NCBI RefSeq assembly: GCF_030409795.1
Contig: NZ_JAUFQN010000019.1
Location: 310,001-374,000, forward strand
Source of the DNA: Flavobacterium paronense
GTDB lineage: Bacteria > Bacteroidota > Bacteroidia > Flavobacteriales > Flavobacteriaceae
DNA length: 64,000 nt
Direction of reading: 5' to 3'
The notes beneath the pieces were generated by a model. The model had not been told where the DNA came from, did no database searches, and worked only from the letters and a program-made list of their open reading frames with translations. The translations under genes and the position numbers were made by a program. Position 1 is the stretch's first letter; each line of letters begins with the position of its first letter. Below are positions 54,242-62,459 of this stretch, one piece after another.

Positions 54242-56185
54242 TTATTTTTTTTTCCATATTTCACCATCTATCTTTTTGAAATCTTCAAACCCAAGTTCTA
54301 AATAATTATCATCTTTTGTTAGCTTGTAATAATTTGAGTTCTTTAGGCTAAATTTTAAAATTTTTCCCCAAACATAATTCCATAATCTTGTTTTAGATGT
54401 AATTAAGAATTTTACAAATTCAACAACGATTGTTGCTCCTACTAATATTTTAAAATCAGAAGTCAAGTTTTTGACAATTAAAATTGTTAATGGAATTACT
54501 AGAATAGTAAGTAAAATATCTAATATTCTTACTGTCCATTTAGTGTAATTATATATTATTGGAATTCTTTTATTTGCATTTTCTTTAATTAAAGTTAATT
54601 CACTATTGTCTGCTTTTCCTTGTTCAAGTTTTCTATCTATAATTGTGTCAATTATTTCTTTTAAAGGCCTTACTTTTCGTTCTTCTACATTATGATTGTT
54701 TGATATTTCATATCTTTTGTCCGCATAGACTAATAGAATATTTCGCAATTCAGATTTTGATGAAGTTTGTTTTCTTATTTGATCAATATAAGTCAAAACT
54801 TCACTGCCTTTTAAATGAAATTCAGTAGTTCTCCTTTTTACAAATTGTAAAAACAATTCATAATCTACGTGTTCACCATTTGAAGTATATGGATGATGTA
54901 AAATGAATAATTGTGATGGCAATATTGTTTCAGGAATTATATTACCAATATCTTTAGATAACACTATGTTTAAAGTTCTATCAGTTGTTAAATAAAATGA
55001 TTTTACATCTATATAATTGTAATTATTAACTCCACGAATATTTCTAACATATAGGATGTTATAAGCGTCTATATTTGCTGCTGTTTTTGTATATCTTGAG
55101 CCATATGGAAGTTCTTTTTTACTCTTGAATAAATAGTCAGAAAGTTTAATTTTTTCTTTCTCAACAATATTGATATTTCCTTTAGTTAAACCAAAACCCA
55201 ATTGTCCTTCTAATGTTCTAAAGTCTGACAAAAGTTTTAATTCATATTGGTCTGGATTATTAACTTCCTTTTTTGCTCTTAATTTTGAATAGTGTAATAC
55301 AAAATCCTCATTAAATAGTTGTGGGTCAGTTTCTGTAAGTTCACCTAAAGCTACTATATCATATTTTTTTTCAGCAACTTTTAAATATTTTACACTGCCT
55401 GAAAGAGTTTTTTTTAATTCTGATAAAGTTTGTGAAGTATACTCAAATGTAATACCCTGATGATTACAAGATTTAATTAAGTCAATTAATGTTTTTTGTC
55501 TTTCATATCCTCCAATTCCTAAAAGTCTGAATAAAATATTTGTGTCTAAACAATATTTTTTTCCATTAAATATATCTTTTGAAAATTCTTTGACACCTTT
55601 TCCTGAAGTTATAATTGCAAATTCAGTTGCTTTTAAAAAAACATTATAAATAGCTGTGTTTTTATCGTGATTATGTTCTTCTAAAAATTCATTAAATTTT
55701 TCGATTTCTTCGTTAGTAAAATTGTTATGAATTTTCGCAGAAATTAAACTCGATAGATTTTCTGTTGAAAATGAACTAATATTTTCAAAGACTGCTTGGT
55801 ATAATAATGATTTGATACGTTCTAATAAATTTGATGGGTAATTATTTTTACTCAAAAATTTATCTATATAAACTTCTATGGAATGTTCTTTAAGCCTATC
55901 ATTTATTTCTCCAAATTTTTTACTTGTCAATTTTATAAAAATATCATTTTGTAATGGTATTTGCTCAATTGATTTATATGTTGTAACAATAGAAGTGAAG
56001 TAATCCTTATCAATGTCTAGTTTATGAAAATTGACAATGTGTTTGTAACAATCATCAAGTTTTATTTCTTGATTTTTATTGTCAAAAATTAATTCACAAA
56101 CTAATGAAATGACTATTCTCTTAAAATCGTTTGCTTGTGTGTCATTTAAAAAACAGTTAAGTCTAAAAAGGTCAAAATCTATCAT
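54242..56185 (-). CDS. PIN-domain membrane protein (cassette 2)
   Basis: The 647-residue protein has a helical N-terminal region (about 1-205), a PIN-like domain from about 210 (KKYCLDTNILFRLLG, with the aspartate expected for PIN nucleases, then YTSQTLSELKKT) and two membrane helices near the C-terminus (about 553-590: LDILLTILVIPLTILIV and FKILVGATIVVEFVKFLI). PIN domains are often RNA-cleaving toxins; a membrane-bound version this long would suit an abortive-infection type of effector, but that is inference. The unit runs from GTTAGCTGTG (54228) to CACAGCTAAC (56226-56235). It is the largest cargo in the array. Confidence 0.65.
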   Translation of the reverse strand: MIDFDLFRLNCFLNDTQANDFKRIVISLVCELIFDNKNQEIKLDDCYKHIVNFHKLDIDKDYFTSIVTTYKSIEQIPLQNDIFIKLTSKKFGEINDRLKEHSIEVYIDKFLSKNNYPSNLLERIKSLLYQAVFENISSFSTENLSSLISAKIHNNFTNEEIEKFNEFLEEHNHDKNTAIYNVFLKATEFAIITSGKGVKEFSKDIFNGKKYCLDTNILFRLLGIGGYERQKTLIDLIKSCNHQGITFEYTSQTLSELKKTLSGSVKYLKVAEKKYDIVALGELTETDPQLFNEDFVLHYSKLRAKKEVNNPDQYELKLLSDFRTLEGQLGFGLTKGNINIVEKEKIKLSDYLFKSKKELPYGSRYTKTAANIDAYNILYVRNIRGVNNYNYIDVKSFYLTTDRTLNIVLSKDIGNIIPETILPSQLFILHHPYTSNGEHVDYELFLQFVKRRTTEFHLKGSEVLTYIDQIRKQTSSKSELRNILLVYADKRYEISNNHNVEERKVRPLKEIIDTIIDRKLEQGKADNSELTLIKENANKRIPIIYNYTKWTVRILDILLTILVIPLTILIVKNLTSDFKILVGATIVVEFVKFLITSKTRLWNYVWGKILKFSLKNSNYYKLTKDDNYLELGFEDFKKIDGEIWKKK

Positions 56186-56228
56186 ATCTTATTTTAAGTT
56201 CTATTTTACGCGGTTTTGATAAAATCAC

Positions 56229-56359
56229 AGCTAACGTTCCGCGGCTTTGCGCAGTAGCGGCAATTTAAGAAAAAATATTAAGCGGAAGAAAGGTTTTCAG
56301 GAATCCGTTAGGATTCCGGCGCAAAGCTTACCAGCTATTGCGCAAAACCGCTGTTACCA
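56229..56359 (-). other. attC-like site 3
   Basis: 131 bp. Arms GGCTTTGCGCAGTAGC and GCTATTGCGCAAAACC; cores AAC (56233-56235) and GTT (56353-56355). Its middle has AAAGGTTTTCAGGAATCC with an inner GGAATCC/GGATTCC-type hairpin. Confidence 0.78.
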
Positions 56360-56366
56360 GCAGTTT

Positions 56367-56906
56367 TTATTTTTCAATCCATTTTCCATTTACCTCTTTA
56401 TAGACAGTTATTTCACTTGTACAACTATAAACAAAATTAAAATATATCACTGCTGTTTTATAATTCTTATCAAAAATCGGTTTATTTAAAGAACAAATTC
56501 TTCCTCGAGGACAATTTTTGGATAATTCTAAAACACCTTTATTTCTAAATGTATCGATATCGATTATTTGAATTTTTTTTTGGCTAATAAAATTTCTGTC
56601 CAGAGTAAAATTATTCGAAAGCATCTCTAAATTTTCAAGTTCAACTTCGTTCTTTAATCCTAATTTTGTAATTAATTCTTGTTTAATATTTTTATATCGA
56701 AGCGGTTGTTCTTTTTGCCTTACTCTTATCATTGACTCTTTGGGTATTTCTAAAATGCAGCCACAAGAGTTTTGATTCATAATTTGTTCTATTAATTGAT
56801 TAGCTTTTTCATTATAACTTTCTTTGGGCAATATTTTTTCTGCTTTTTTACAACTAAATAAAATTATAAAGATTGAAATGGCAAGTATGTAATTATATGT
56901 TCTCAA
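56367..56906 (-). CDS. Predicted lipoprotein (cassette 3)
   Basis: The 179-residue protein has a lipoprotein signal (MRTYNYILAISIFIILFSC, lipobox cysteine at about 19). The mature part has four cysteines, including GCI and NCPRGRIC. No family is recognised. The unit is GTTACCAGCA (56353) to TGCTGGTAAC (56924-56933), a perfect pair. Confidence 0.6.
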   Translation of the reverse strand: MRTYNYILAISIFIILFSCKKAEKILPKESYNEKANQLIEQIMNQNSCGCILEIPKESMIRVRQKEQPLRYKNIKQELITKLGLKNEVELENLEMLSNNFTLDRNFISQKKIQIIDIDTFRNKGVLELSKNCPRGRICSLNKPIFDKNYKTAVIYFNFVYSCTSEITVYKEVNGKWIEK

Positions 56907-56926
56907 AATTTCAGGTTTAAAATTGC

Positions 56927-57059
56927 TGGTAACGTTCCGGCGCTTCTCGTCAGTTGCGAAGTTCGGAACGAATTATTTTCTGTTAAAGATAAAAATTCTT
57001 GCGAAACGTAAACGTGAACTTACCACAAAATTCGCAATTGCGAGAAACGGCTGTTACCG
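56927..57059 (-). other. attC-like site 4
   Basis: 133 bp of the TCTCG type: CGCTTCTCGTCAGTTGCGAA and TTCGCAATTGCGAGAA; cores AAC (56931-56933) and GTT (57053-57055). Its middle is almost identical to sites 2 and 14. Confidence 0.78.
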
Positions 57060-57069
57060 GTAGTTTTTA

Positions 57070-57714
57070 TTACAGGATATCGAATCTACTTTTGTTTCCT
57101 TTAAATTCTAATTTGGCTTCGTAATTTTTCAAATACCTCAAAAGTGATTTAATTTTTTTATCTCGTTCGATATTTACCTCTTCTATTTTACTTAAGTTTT
57201 GGGTTTCATCAGATTCAGGTTTCCACTTATAGTGAATAAATGAATTTCTTTCGTCGGCAATTTGCAATATTGTTTTAATATGTTCTTGCCTTATTGGAGG
57301 TAATCCGAGTAATTTAATAACCCATGTGCATTTAGCACTAATACTTACGCTCCTAATTATTTCGCTTTGTGTTTTATTGTCAAATCCCTTTTCAATACAA
57401 ACCAAATGAATAAACCTATTTAATGTGTGTTCTACATAAGTTGCGTAAAGTGTTGTTGATAAACCAGTATTACCATTTTCGCTTTCAGCTTTAGCAAATT
57501 TCAATATTGGCTGTCGATGGTCTATAAATATCTTAAAATCAATTTGATTTTTTTCATCTGACAGATAATCATCAACTTTCTTGAGTAAAACCATCTTATC
57601 TTTCAAATCCTCTTCAGTAATAACACCTTCTTGATGAAGAGAATTAACAATATGAGGTATAATTTCTTTGGCTAAGCTCTTTTCTTTTTTATTCAAAGGT
57701 TGATTTTTTTCCAT
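57070..57714 (-). CDS. HEPN-like protein (cassette 4)
   Basis: The 214-residue protein is alpha-helical and contains the R-x4-H motif of HEPN RNases (RNSFIH, in ERNSFIHYKW, about 170-178). There is no visible MNT antitoxin partner in this unit. HEPN domains commonly cut RNA as toxins or immune effectors. The unit is GTTACCGGTA (57053) to TACCGGTAAC (57731-57740), a perfect pair. Confidence 0.65.
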   Translation of the reverse strand: MEKNQPLNKKEKSLAKEIIPHIVNSLHQEGVITEEDLKDKMVLLKKVDDYLSDEKNQIDFKIFIDHRQPILKFAKAESENGNTGLSTTLYATYVEHTLNRFIHLVCIEKGFDNKTQSEIIRSVSISAKCTWVIKLLGLPPIRQEHIKTILQIADERNSFIHYKWKPESDETQNLSKIEEVNIERDKKIKSLLRYLKNYEAKLEFKGNKSRFDIL

Positions 57715-57733
57715 ATGGTTCGGATAAAATTAC

Positions 57734-57863
57734 CGGTAACGTTCCGCGGCTTCGCGCAGTAGCGGCAATTTACCGCTTAGTTGTAAAGATATGTAAATTT
57801 CCGGTTGAGTAATTTCCGGCTTAGAAAAATAAAACCAGCTATTGCGCGAAACCGCTGTTATGA
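57734..57863 (-). other. attC-like site 5
   Basis: 130 bp. Arms TTCGCGCAGTAGC and GCTATTGCGCGAA carry a compensatory change (C-G) relative to the TTTGCGCA/TGCGCAAA sites; cores AAC (57738-57740) and GTT (57857-57859). Confidence 0.78.
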
Positions 57864-58151
57864 GCGGTTAGAAAATATGAGCAAAAATAAAAATACAATC
57901 ACACCAATAATAAAAAACCACTTCATAATCAAACTTTGCCTATATCTTTGAGCAGCCCGATCCGCATAGAATTTTTTCATATTATAATCTAATTTTGTTG
58001 GAGAATCATTTTCCGCGACAAACTTTTTAAATTCTTCTTCAGATTTTAATTTGTCTTTATGTAACCATTTTCCAAAATAGTAATATCCCAATGCAAATAA
58101 GACACAAAAAATTAGACATTCCAATTCTCTTGATTCTGTAATTGAACTCAT
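57858..58151 (-). CDS. Small membrane protein (cassette 5)
   Basis: The 97-residue protein has two membrane helices (LIFCVLFALGYYYFGKW, about 13-29; WFFIIGVIVFLFLLIFS, about 78-94) around a charged middle. No family is seen. Its stop codon (57858-57860) falls inside the core sequence of site 5, so the gene ends within the recombination site. Confidence 0.6.
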   Translation of the reverse strand: MSSITESRELECLIFCVLFALGYYYFGKWLHKDKLKSEEEFKKFVAENDSPTKLDYNMKKFYADRAAQRYRQSLIMKWFFIIGVIVFLFLLIFSNRS

Positions 58152-58186
58152 TTTACGTGATTTTCTCGGTTTGGTTTTCTAATCGC

Positions 58187-58310
58187 TCATAACGTTCCGC
58201 GGCTTTGCGCCGTAGCGGCAAGTTAAGAATAAATGTAATAAGAAATTCTGATGTTCAGAGTATTTTCCAAGAAAGATAAAACCAGCTATGGCGCAAAACC
58301 GCTGTTGGCG
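58187..58310 (-). other. attC-like site 6
   Basis: 124 bp. Arms TTTGCGCCGTAGC and GCTATGGCGCAAA: C-G replaces the T-A/A-T of the other sites, a compensatory change. Cores AAC (58191-58193) and GTT (58304-58306). Confidence 0.78.
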
Positions 58311-58314
58311 GTAG

Positions 58315-59175
58315 TTATTGATATGAAGCTTTCGAGTTGCTTATTGTAACATTAGAAAGTCCGATTGTTTCCATAAATATTGAAATGGCTGTCTTTTTAA
58401 CTGGGTTTTTCGGTCCTATAATAACTTCAGCTATTGGATTAATTTTATTGTTATTGGTAAAATCAAGCTCTATAAACGGAGTTGGAATATCTTGTTTTAT
58501 CCTGAACTGTATTTTTTCACCTAATCTTTGCTCTCCAAAGTAAACTCCTCCGTGATCATTTAGTTTTAAAAATTTTCCACTTTTTTTAAAATCCAATAGA
58601 TGAATTAATCTAATTTCTTTTTCTTCAATAAAAGCTGGATTCTTAAGAGCTGCCAAGTCGTAACCAAGCAAATGAACTAAAGTGTTGAAATCAGGACCAA
58701 ATTTCTTTTCAACGGTTTTTTCGGCTTCGTATAATGCTCTTACTACTTTTTGAACTTCTTCTACTTGTTTTTTTTCATTGTAAAGAACTTCTAAAGCTCT
58801 AATTGGCAGTTTTAATAGTTCAGTAGCTTTGAAACCAATAACATATCCTTTTCCATCATCAGCATAACCGCGCCATTGACTTAAAACGTCGCCGTTTTTT
58901 GAAAAACAACTCGCTACAATTAGTCCTCGAATTCCATTCGAACTAATTCTTTGGTCAATGTAGTCGATAAATTCGAACCCAAATTCTTCAATCAAATTAT
59001 TTGCAACTTTTTCCCAAATCATGTATCCCCAATGAACTTCCATGTAATCGTTCATAGAAAATAAATCGTTCAGCCTCAATTTTTTATATGTACAAATTGC
59101 GTGAAATGCATTTGCATCACAATAATGATAAATTATCTCATTTTTCTTCGGTTTATATTCTCTTGTTACGATCAT
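58315..59175 (-). CDS. DUF2971 protein (cassette 6)
   Basis: The 286-residue protein is placed to start at 59175 (MIVTREYKPKKNEIIYHYCD) because the longer open frame would begin inside the attC-like site. It has the DUF2971 pattern (IYHYCDANAFHAIC, SMNDYMEVHWG, CFSKNGDVLSQWRGYADDGKGYVIGF). Such proteins occur in defence-related and accessory regions; the activity is unknown. The unit is GTTGGCGGTAGTTAT (58304) to ATAATTACCGCCAAC (59182-59196), with one mismatch. Confidence 0.8.
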   Translation of the reverse strand: MIVTREYKPKKNEIIYHYCDANAFHAICTYKKLRLNDLFSMNDYMEVHWGYMIWEKVANNLIEEFGFEFIDYIDQRISSNGIRGLIVASCFSKNGDVLSQWRGYADDGKGYVIGFKATELLKLPIRALEVLYNEKKQVEEVQKVVRALYEAEKTVEKKFGPDFNTLVHLLGYDLAALKNPAFIEEKEIRLIHLLDFKKSGKFLKLNDHGGVYFGEQRLGEKIQFRIKQDIPTPFIELDFTNNNKINPIAEVIIGPKNPVKKTAISIFMETIGLSNVTISNSKASYQ

Positions 59176-59189
59176 GGTGTTATAATTAC

Positions 59190-59319
59190 CGCCAACGTTC
59201 CGCGGCTTTGCGCAGTGGCGGCAACTTACCGCTTTGTTGTAAAGATATGTAAATTTCCGGCTGAGTATTTTCCGGCTAAAGAAAATAAAACCAGCCATTG
59301 CGCAAAACCGCTGTTAGTG
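59190..59319 (-). other. attC-like site 7
   Basis: 130 bp. Arms GCGCAGTGGC and GCCATTGCGC are again compensated (G-C for A-T) relative to other sites. Cores AAC (59194-59196) and GTT (59313-59315). Confidence 0.78.
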
Positions 59320-59333
59320 GCTGCCATTGTTTA

Positions 59334-59705
59334 CTAATTTTCCGGGAATGCTTTAGAATTAATTACCATTAACACAAATCCGAGTAACACTAAAGTCCAA
59401 ATGGTTATTTTATAAAATGATTTTCTCTTTTCATCTTCACTATTCCAATCCGCTTCAATTTCGGTATATTTTCCATTATAGTTTTTTCTATTATAAAACC
59501 TTAACCCAAAAAATGTCACCAAACAAAATACAAGAATTGGCAATACAAGTTGTTTAATTGACGCAAAAAATAGCATTATAAACAATGTGAAATTCACAAT
59601 GAAAAGATATTGGACAATAGTTACAAAGGTTACTACTTTTTCTTTTTCGATTGCTTTCAATTTTTCAACAAACAAGTAGTAATTATAGTTGTGTATTTTT
59701 TTCAT
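59334..59705 (-). CDS. Small membrane protein (cassette 7)
   Basis: The 123-residue protein has three membrane helices (about 26-46, 49-66 and 100-116), the last near FYKITIWTLVLLGFVLMVI. No family is recognised. The unit is GTTAGTGGCTGCCATT (59313) to AATGGTTGCCACTAAC (59728-59743), with two mismatches. Confidence 0.6.
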   Translation of the reverse strand: MKKIHNYNYYLFVEKLKAIEKEKVVTFVTIVQYLFIVNFTLFIMLFFASIKQLVLPILVFCLVTFFGLRFYNRKNYNGKYTEIEADWNSEDEKRKSFYKITIWTLVLLGFVLMVINSKAFPEN

Positions 59706-59736
59706 ATTATTTGGTTTTTACGTCGTGAATGGTTGC

Positions 59737-59858
59737 CACTAACGTGCCGCGGCTTAGCGCAGTAGCGGCAAGTTAGCAAAAAATGTGATAGAAACATTGA
59801 AGTTCAGCGTATTTTCCAAGAAGCATAAACAAGCTATTGCGCTAAACCGCTGTTATGG
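59737..59858 (-). other. attC-like site 8
   Basis: 122 bp. Arms TTAGCGCAGTAGC and GCTATTGCGCTAA: A-T replaces T-A, a compensatory change. Cores AAC (59741-59743) and GTT (59852-59854); it has AACGTGCCGC where others have AACGTTCCGC. Confidence 0.78.
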
Positions 59859-59879
59859 GTTGTTAGCGTTCAAACTTGG

Positions 59880-60386
59880 TTAGCTTCTTAATTCTTCAGA
59901 AACTTTTTCAATTATTTCGGCGCATTCCAATACAAAATTATCATTAACCTCAATTAGAGTTCTTATTTCTGAAATGTCTCCTTCTTCAAAAAAAACCTCG
60001 CCAGGCAATTTTATTCTGAAAGGTAATGATTTGGATTTCAAAACTAGCGCGTCATAACTTTTACCTTTTCCATGTTTCAGAACATTTATGGCACAAATGT
60101 ATTCGTCGAAACGCTTGTAAAGTTCGACTTTTCCTTTTTCTTTAAGAATCTTTTTTGCTGTTTCAAATCCATTTCGGCACGCTAACTGATCCTGTAACAT
60201 TGAGTCAAATAAAGAAAACATTCCTATTGCAAATATTGCCTTTTGTAATTGAACCATTTGCAAATTTTTCACAAGGATTGTTGAACCACTTGTTTGAAGT
60301 TGTTCAATAATTTTTGAATTAACTTCTTCCAATGAGTTTAACGTAAATGCGGTGCTTCTGTATATTAAATCGTCGAAATTATGCAT
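59880..60386 (-). CDS. Helical protein of unknown function (cassette 8)
   Basis: The 168-residue protein is mainly helical (for example KNLQMVQLQKAIFAIGMFSLFDSMLQDQLA, INVLKHGKGKSYDALVLKSKSL). A HEPN-like relation is possible by length and helix layout, but I see no R-x4-H. The unit is GTTATGGGTTGTTAGC (59852) to GCTAATAACCCATAAC (60395-60410). Confidence 0.5.
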   Translation of the reverse strand: MHNFDDLIYRSTAFTLNSLEEVNSKIIEQLQTSGSTILVKNLQMVQLQKAIFAIGMFSLFDSMLQDQLACRNGFETAKKILKEKGKVELYKRFDEYICAINVLKHGKGKSYDALVLKSKSLPFRIKLPGEVFFEEGDISEIRTLIEVNDNFVLECAEIIEKVSEELRS

Positions 60387-60403
60387 AGTGTTGAGCTAAT
60401 AAC

Positions 60404-60472
60404 CCATAACGTTCCGCGGCTACCCGCAGTGCCTAGCCCTATGGGCGGCATTGCGGGTAACCGCTGTTGTGT
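60404..60472 (-). other. attC-like site 9, short form
   Basis: 69 bp, with little variable middle: GGCTACCCGCAGTGCC and GGCATTGCGGGTAACC. Cores AAC (60408-60410) and GTT (60466-60468). Site 12 (62022-62090) is its copy. Confidence 0.78.
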
Positions 60473-60653
60473 GCTGTTGCTTGTTCTCTGCTAAGATAAC
60501 AAAAACAGTTTACAGTTGCCGCTCTCGGAAGCTTGATAATTGATTTTAGATAATTGTCTCCTATCAGACCGCAATGATAGGCGCAGTTGTATAAAATCTC
60601 AGCGCTATAATTTTACGGCAATAATTTAGAGTTAAGTAGTTATAATAAAAAAA

Positions 60654-60685
60654 TTTGACTTTATCAATTTTTTCTTATAACTTTG
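60654..60685 (+). promoter_or_regulatory. Consensus promoter in the ORF-less cassette
   Basis: TTTG (60654-60657), then 20 bp, then TAACTTTG (60678-60685): a full match to the Bacteroidetes consensus, pointing opposite to the cassette genes. Confidence 0.75.
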
Positions 60686-60772
60686 GCAAGCCTTTTAAGC
60701 GTCTTCGCTTTGAAAATGAATTTTCAGCAAATCCCACTTTGCAAGGCTTGACGAAAAAGTGACTACTTTTTC
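60686..60772 (+). ncRNA. Predicted structured RNA, first copy
   Basis: Starting at the promoter, a 64-nt four-way junction forms: outer stem CAAGCCTT (60687-60694) with AAGGCTTG (60743-60750), enclosing three back-to-back hairpins, AAGCG/CGCTT (60697-60710), TGAAA/TTTCA (60711-60726) and GCAAA/TTTGC (60727-60742). A terminator-like stem GAAAAAGT/ACTTTTTC (60753-60772) follows. It is cloverleaf-like but lacks tRNA features. No family is recognised. Confidence 0.65.
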
Positions 60773-60841
60773 ATTACTTAACTCTTTCCTTTTCCGGTTA
60801 AATTTTAGCGATAGTTATCAGGTTACGTGGCGTGCAATTGC

Positions 60842-60972
60842 ACACAACGTTCCGCGGCTTTGCGTCAGTAGCGGCAATTTAAGCAAAATAATGTTATGAA
60901 AAGCGGAGTTGAAAATCCAGAGGATTTTCAACAACAACGGTTTGGAGCTATTGCGCAAAACCGCTGTTATGC
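60842..60972 (-). other. attC-like site 10
   Basis: 131 bp. Arms GGCTTTGCGTCAGTAGC and GCTATTGCGCAAAACC; cores AAC (60846-60848) and GTT (60966-60968). The middle, with GTTGAAAATCC and GGATTTTCAAC hairpin arms, is shared with site 11. Confidence 0.78.
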
Positions 60973-60983
60973 GTTCGGCTTTT

Positions 60984-61433
60984 TTAGCAACCACTTTCTC
61001 CAATAAATTCTTGAGTAACTTTTTCTCCATTCTTATTTTCAATAGAAATTACGCCTTTATTCCACCAACTTTCGTCAGCGTCTTTTTTAGTTTTATCGGC
61101 TTTTATTTCGATTGTTACTTTGTATTCTTCTGTTTCATATTTACAAGTATAATCTTCGTTCTCAACAGTGTTTGGTTTGCAAACTCTGCTTTTAAGTTTT
61201 AGTTTTATAATTTTATTGTTGATAGAAACAAAAGCAATACTGTCAAAGTTTGAAGCAAAAACATATTCTTTCTGTTCGTAATCTTTTTCGGTTTTCGAGA
61301 ATATACAAGTACAACCTTCAATTTCTTTCGGTAGCTTTCTAAAACTATTTATAGAGAATTCTGTTTTCTCGTTTTTACAGGAAGAAAAGGTAAAAAATAA
61401 AATTCCGATGATTATAAATTTCAGATAAGACAT
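60984..61433 (-). CDS. Predicted lipoprotein (cassette 10)
   Basis: The 149-residue protein has a lipoprotein signal (YLKFIIIGILFFTFSSC, lipobox cysteine at about 19) and a beta-rich mature part with several cysteines (GCTCIF, VCKPN, ESGC). No family is recognised. The unit runs from GTTATGCGTTCGGCTT (60966) to AAGCTGACGCATAAC (61457-61471). Confidence 0.6.
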   Translation of the reverse strand: MSYLKFIIIGILFFTFSSCKNEKTEFSINSFRKLPKEIEGCTCIFSKTEKDYEQKEYVFASNFDSIAFVSINNKIIKLKLKSRVCKPNTVENEDYTCKYETEEYKVTIEIKADKTKKDADESWWNKGVISIENKNGEKVTQEFIGESGC

Positions 61434-61464
61434 TCGTTCTCGTTTTTAGGATTTTTAAGCTGAC

Positions 61465-61595
61465 GCATAACGTTCCGCGGCTTTGCGTCGGTAGCGGCAA
61501 TTTAAGCAAAATAATGTTATGAAACGCGGAGTTGAAAATCCAGAGGATTTTCAACAACAACGGTTTGGAGCTATTGCGCAAAACGGCTGTTATAA
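61465..61595 (-). other. attC-like site 11
   Basis: 131 bp, nearly the same middle as site 10. Cores AAC (61469-61471) and GTT (61589-61591). Confidence 0.78.
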
Positions 61596-61607
61596 GAATG
61601 GCTTATG

Positions 61608-61991
61608 TCAATTTTTGCTTTTTTTAAAACTTGTTGAGGATTCTCCATCTGGGCCAATATTTAAATTCTTGCCACTAATCCATAAAATTCCATTTCCAAA
61701 CTCTTCATAATTTTCACCAAGTTCGTTGAAGTTTTTCCAATTACTAAGTTCGATTTCACAATAGCCATTATCGCTTTTTTTCCACGTTCCTTTATCTTCA
61801 AAACTTTTTCCATTTTCATTATAATAATGCATAAAACTTCCATCCTCATTGATTTGCAAATAATTTTCAGCTTTTGGATTTTTATCACAAATATATTTTC
61901 CGGCTAAATCTTCGGAGCAAGTTCTCAAATCAAGACAACTTTGAAAAGAGATTACTAAGAATAAACAAATTGTTGTTTTTATTGCATTCAT
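61608..61991 (-). CDS. Predicted lipoprotein (cassette 11)
   Basis: The 127-residue protein has a lipoprotein signal (AIKTTICLFLVISFQSC, lipobox cysteine at about 19). The mature part (GKYICDKNPKAENYLQINEDGSFMHYYNENGKSFEDKGTWKK) resembles small lipocalin-like or copper-resistance-type beta domains found in such proteins, without a firm match. The unit runs from GTTATAAGAATGGCTTA (61589) to TAAGCCTTTCTTATAAC (62012-62028), with one mismatch. Confidence 0.6.
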   Translation of the reverse strand: MNAIKTTICLFLVISFQSCLDLRTCSEDLAGKYICDKNPKAENYLQINEDGSFMHYYNENGKSFEDKGTWKKSDNGYCEIELSNWKNFNELGENYEEFGNGILWISGKNLNIGPDGESSTSFKKSKN

Positions 61992-62021
61992 TCCTGATTA
62001 CTACTTTGGTTTAAGCCTTTC

Positions 62022-62090
62022 TTATAACGTTCCGCGGCTACCCGCAGTGCCTAGCCCTATGGGCGGCATTGCGGGTAACCGCTGTTGTGT
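62022..62090 (-). other. attC-like site 12, short form
   Basis: 69 bp, identical to site 9 apart from the outer bases of the preceding cassette. Cores AAC (62026-62028) and GTT (62084-62086). Confidence 0.78.
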
Positions 62091-62271
62091 GCTGTTGCTT
62101 GTTCTCTGCTAAGATAACAAAAACAGTTTACAGTTGCCGCTCTCGGAAGCTTGATAATTGATTTTAGATAATTGTCTCCTATCAGACCGCAATGATAGGC
62201 GCAGTTGTATAAAATCTCAGCGCTATAATTTTACGGCAATAATTTAGAGTTAAGTAGTTATAATAAAAAAA

Positions 62272-62303
62272 TTTGACTTTATCAATTTTTTCTTATAACT
62301 TTG
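62272..62303 (+). promoter_or_regulatory. Consensus promoter in the second ORF-less cassette
   Basis: TTTG (62272-62275), 20 bp, TAACTTTG (62296-62303); same as at 60654. Confidence 0.75.
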
Positions 62304-62390
62304 GCAAGCCTTTTAAGCGTCTTCGCTTTGAAAATGAATTTTCAGCAAATCCCACTTTGCAAGGCTTGACGAAAAAGTGACTACTTTTTC
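62304..62390 (+). ncRNA. Predicted structured RNA, second copy
   Basis: Same fold as at 60686: outer stem 62305-62312 with 62361-62368, three inner hairpins, then the GAAAAAGT/ACTTTTTC stem (62371-62390). Confidence 0.65.
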
Positions 62391-62459
62391 ATTACTTAAC
62401 TCTTTCCTTTTCCGGTTAAATTTTAGCGATAGTTATCAGGTTACGTGGCGTGCAATTGC

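Larger units (their letters stand above)
60466..60848. other. ORF-less cassette 9, first copy
   Basis: GTTGTGTGC (60466) to GCACACAAC (60840-60848). No protein-coding frame. It has a plus-strand promoter, a structured RNA and a terminator-like hairpin (separate entries), plus a CTATCA/TGATAG hairpin at 60561-60580. The 60406-60855 segment recurs at 62024-62473 without a difference that I can see. Confidence 0.8.

Noticed and set aside
59176..59298. N-terminal extension of the DUF2971 protein
   Set aside because: The extension would be translated from the attC-like site; the ATG at 59175 fits the family start.
60686..60772. tRNA gene
   Set aside because: Cloverleaf-like, but stems and loops lack the T-loop, D-loop and anticodon pattern and it is too short.
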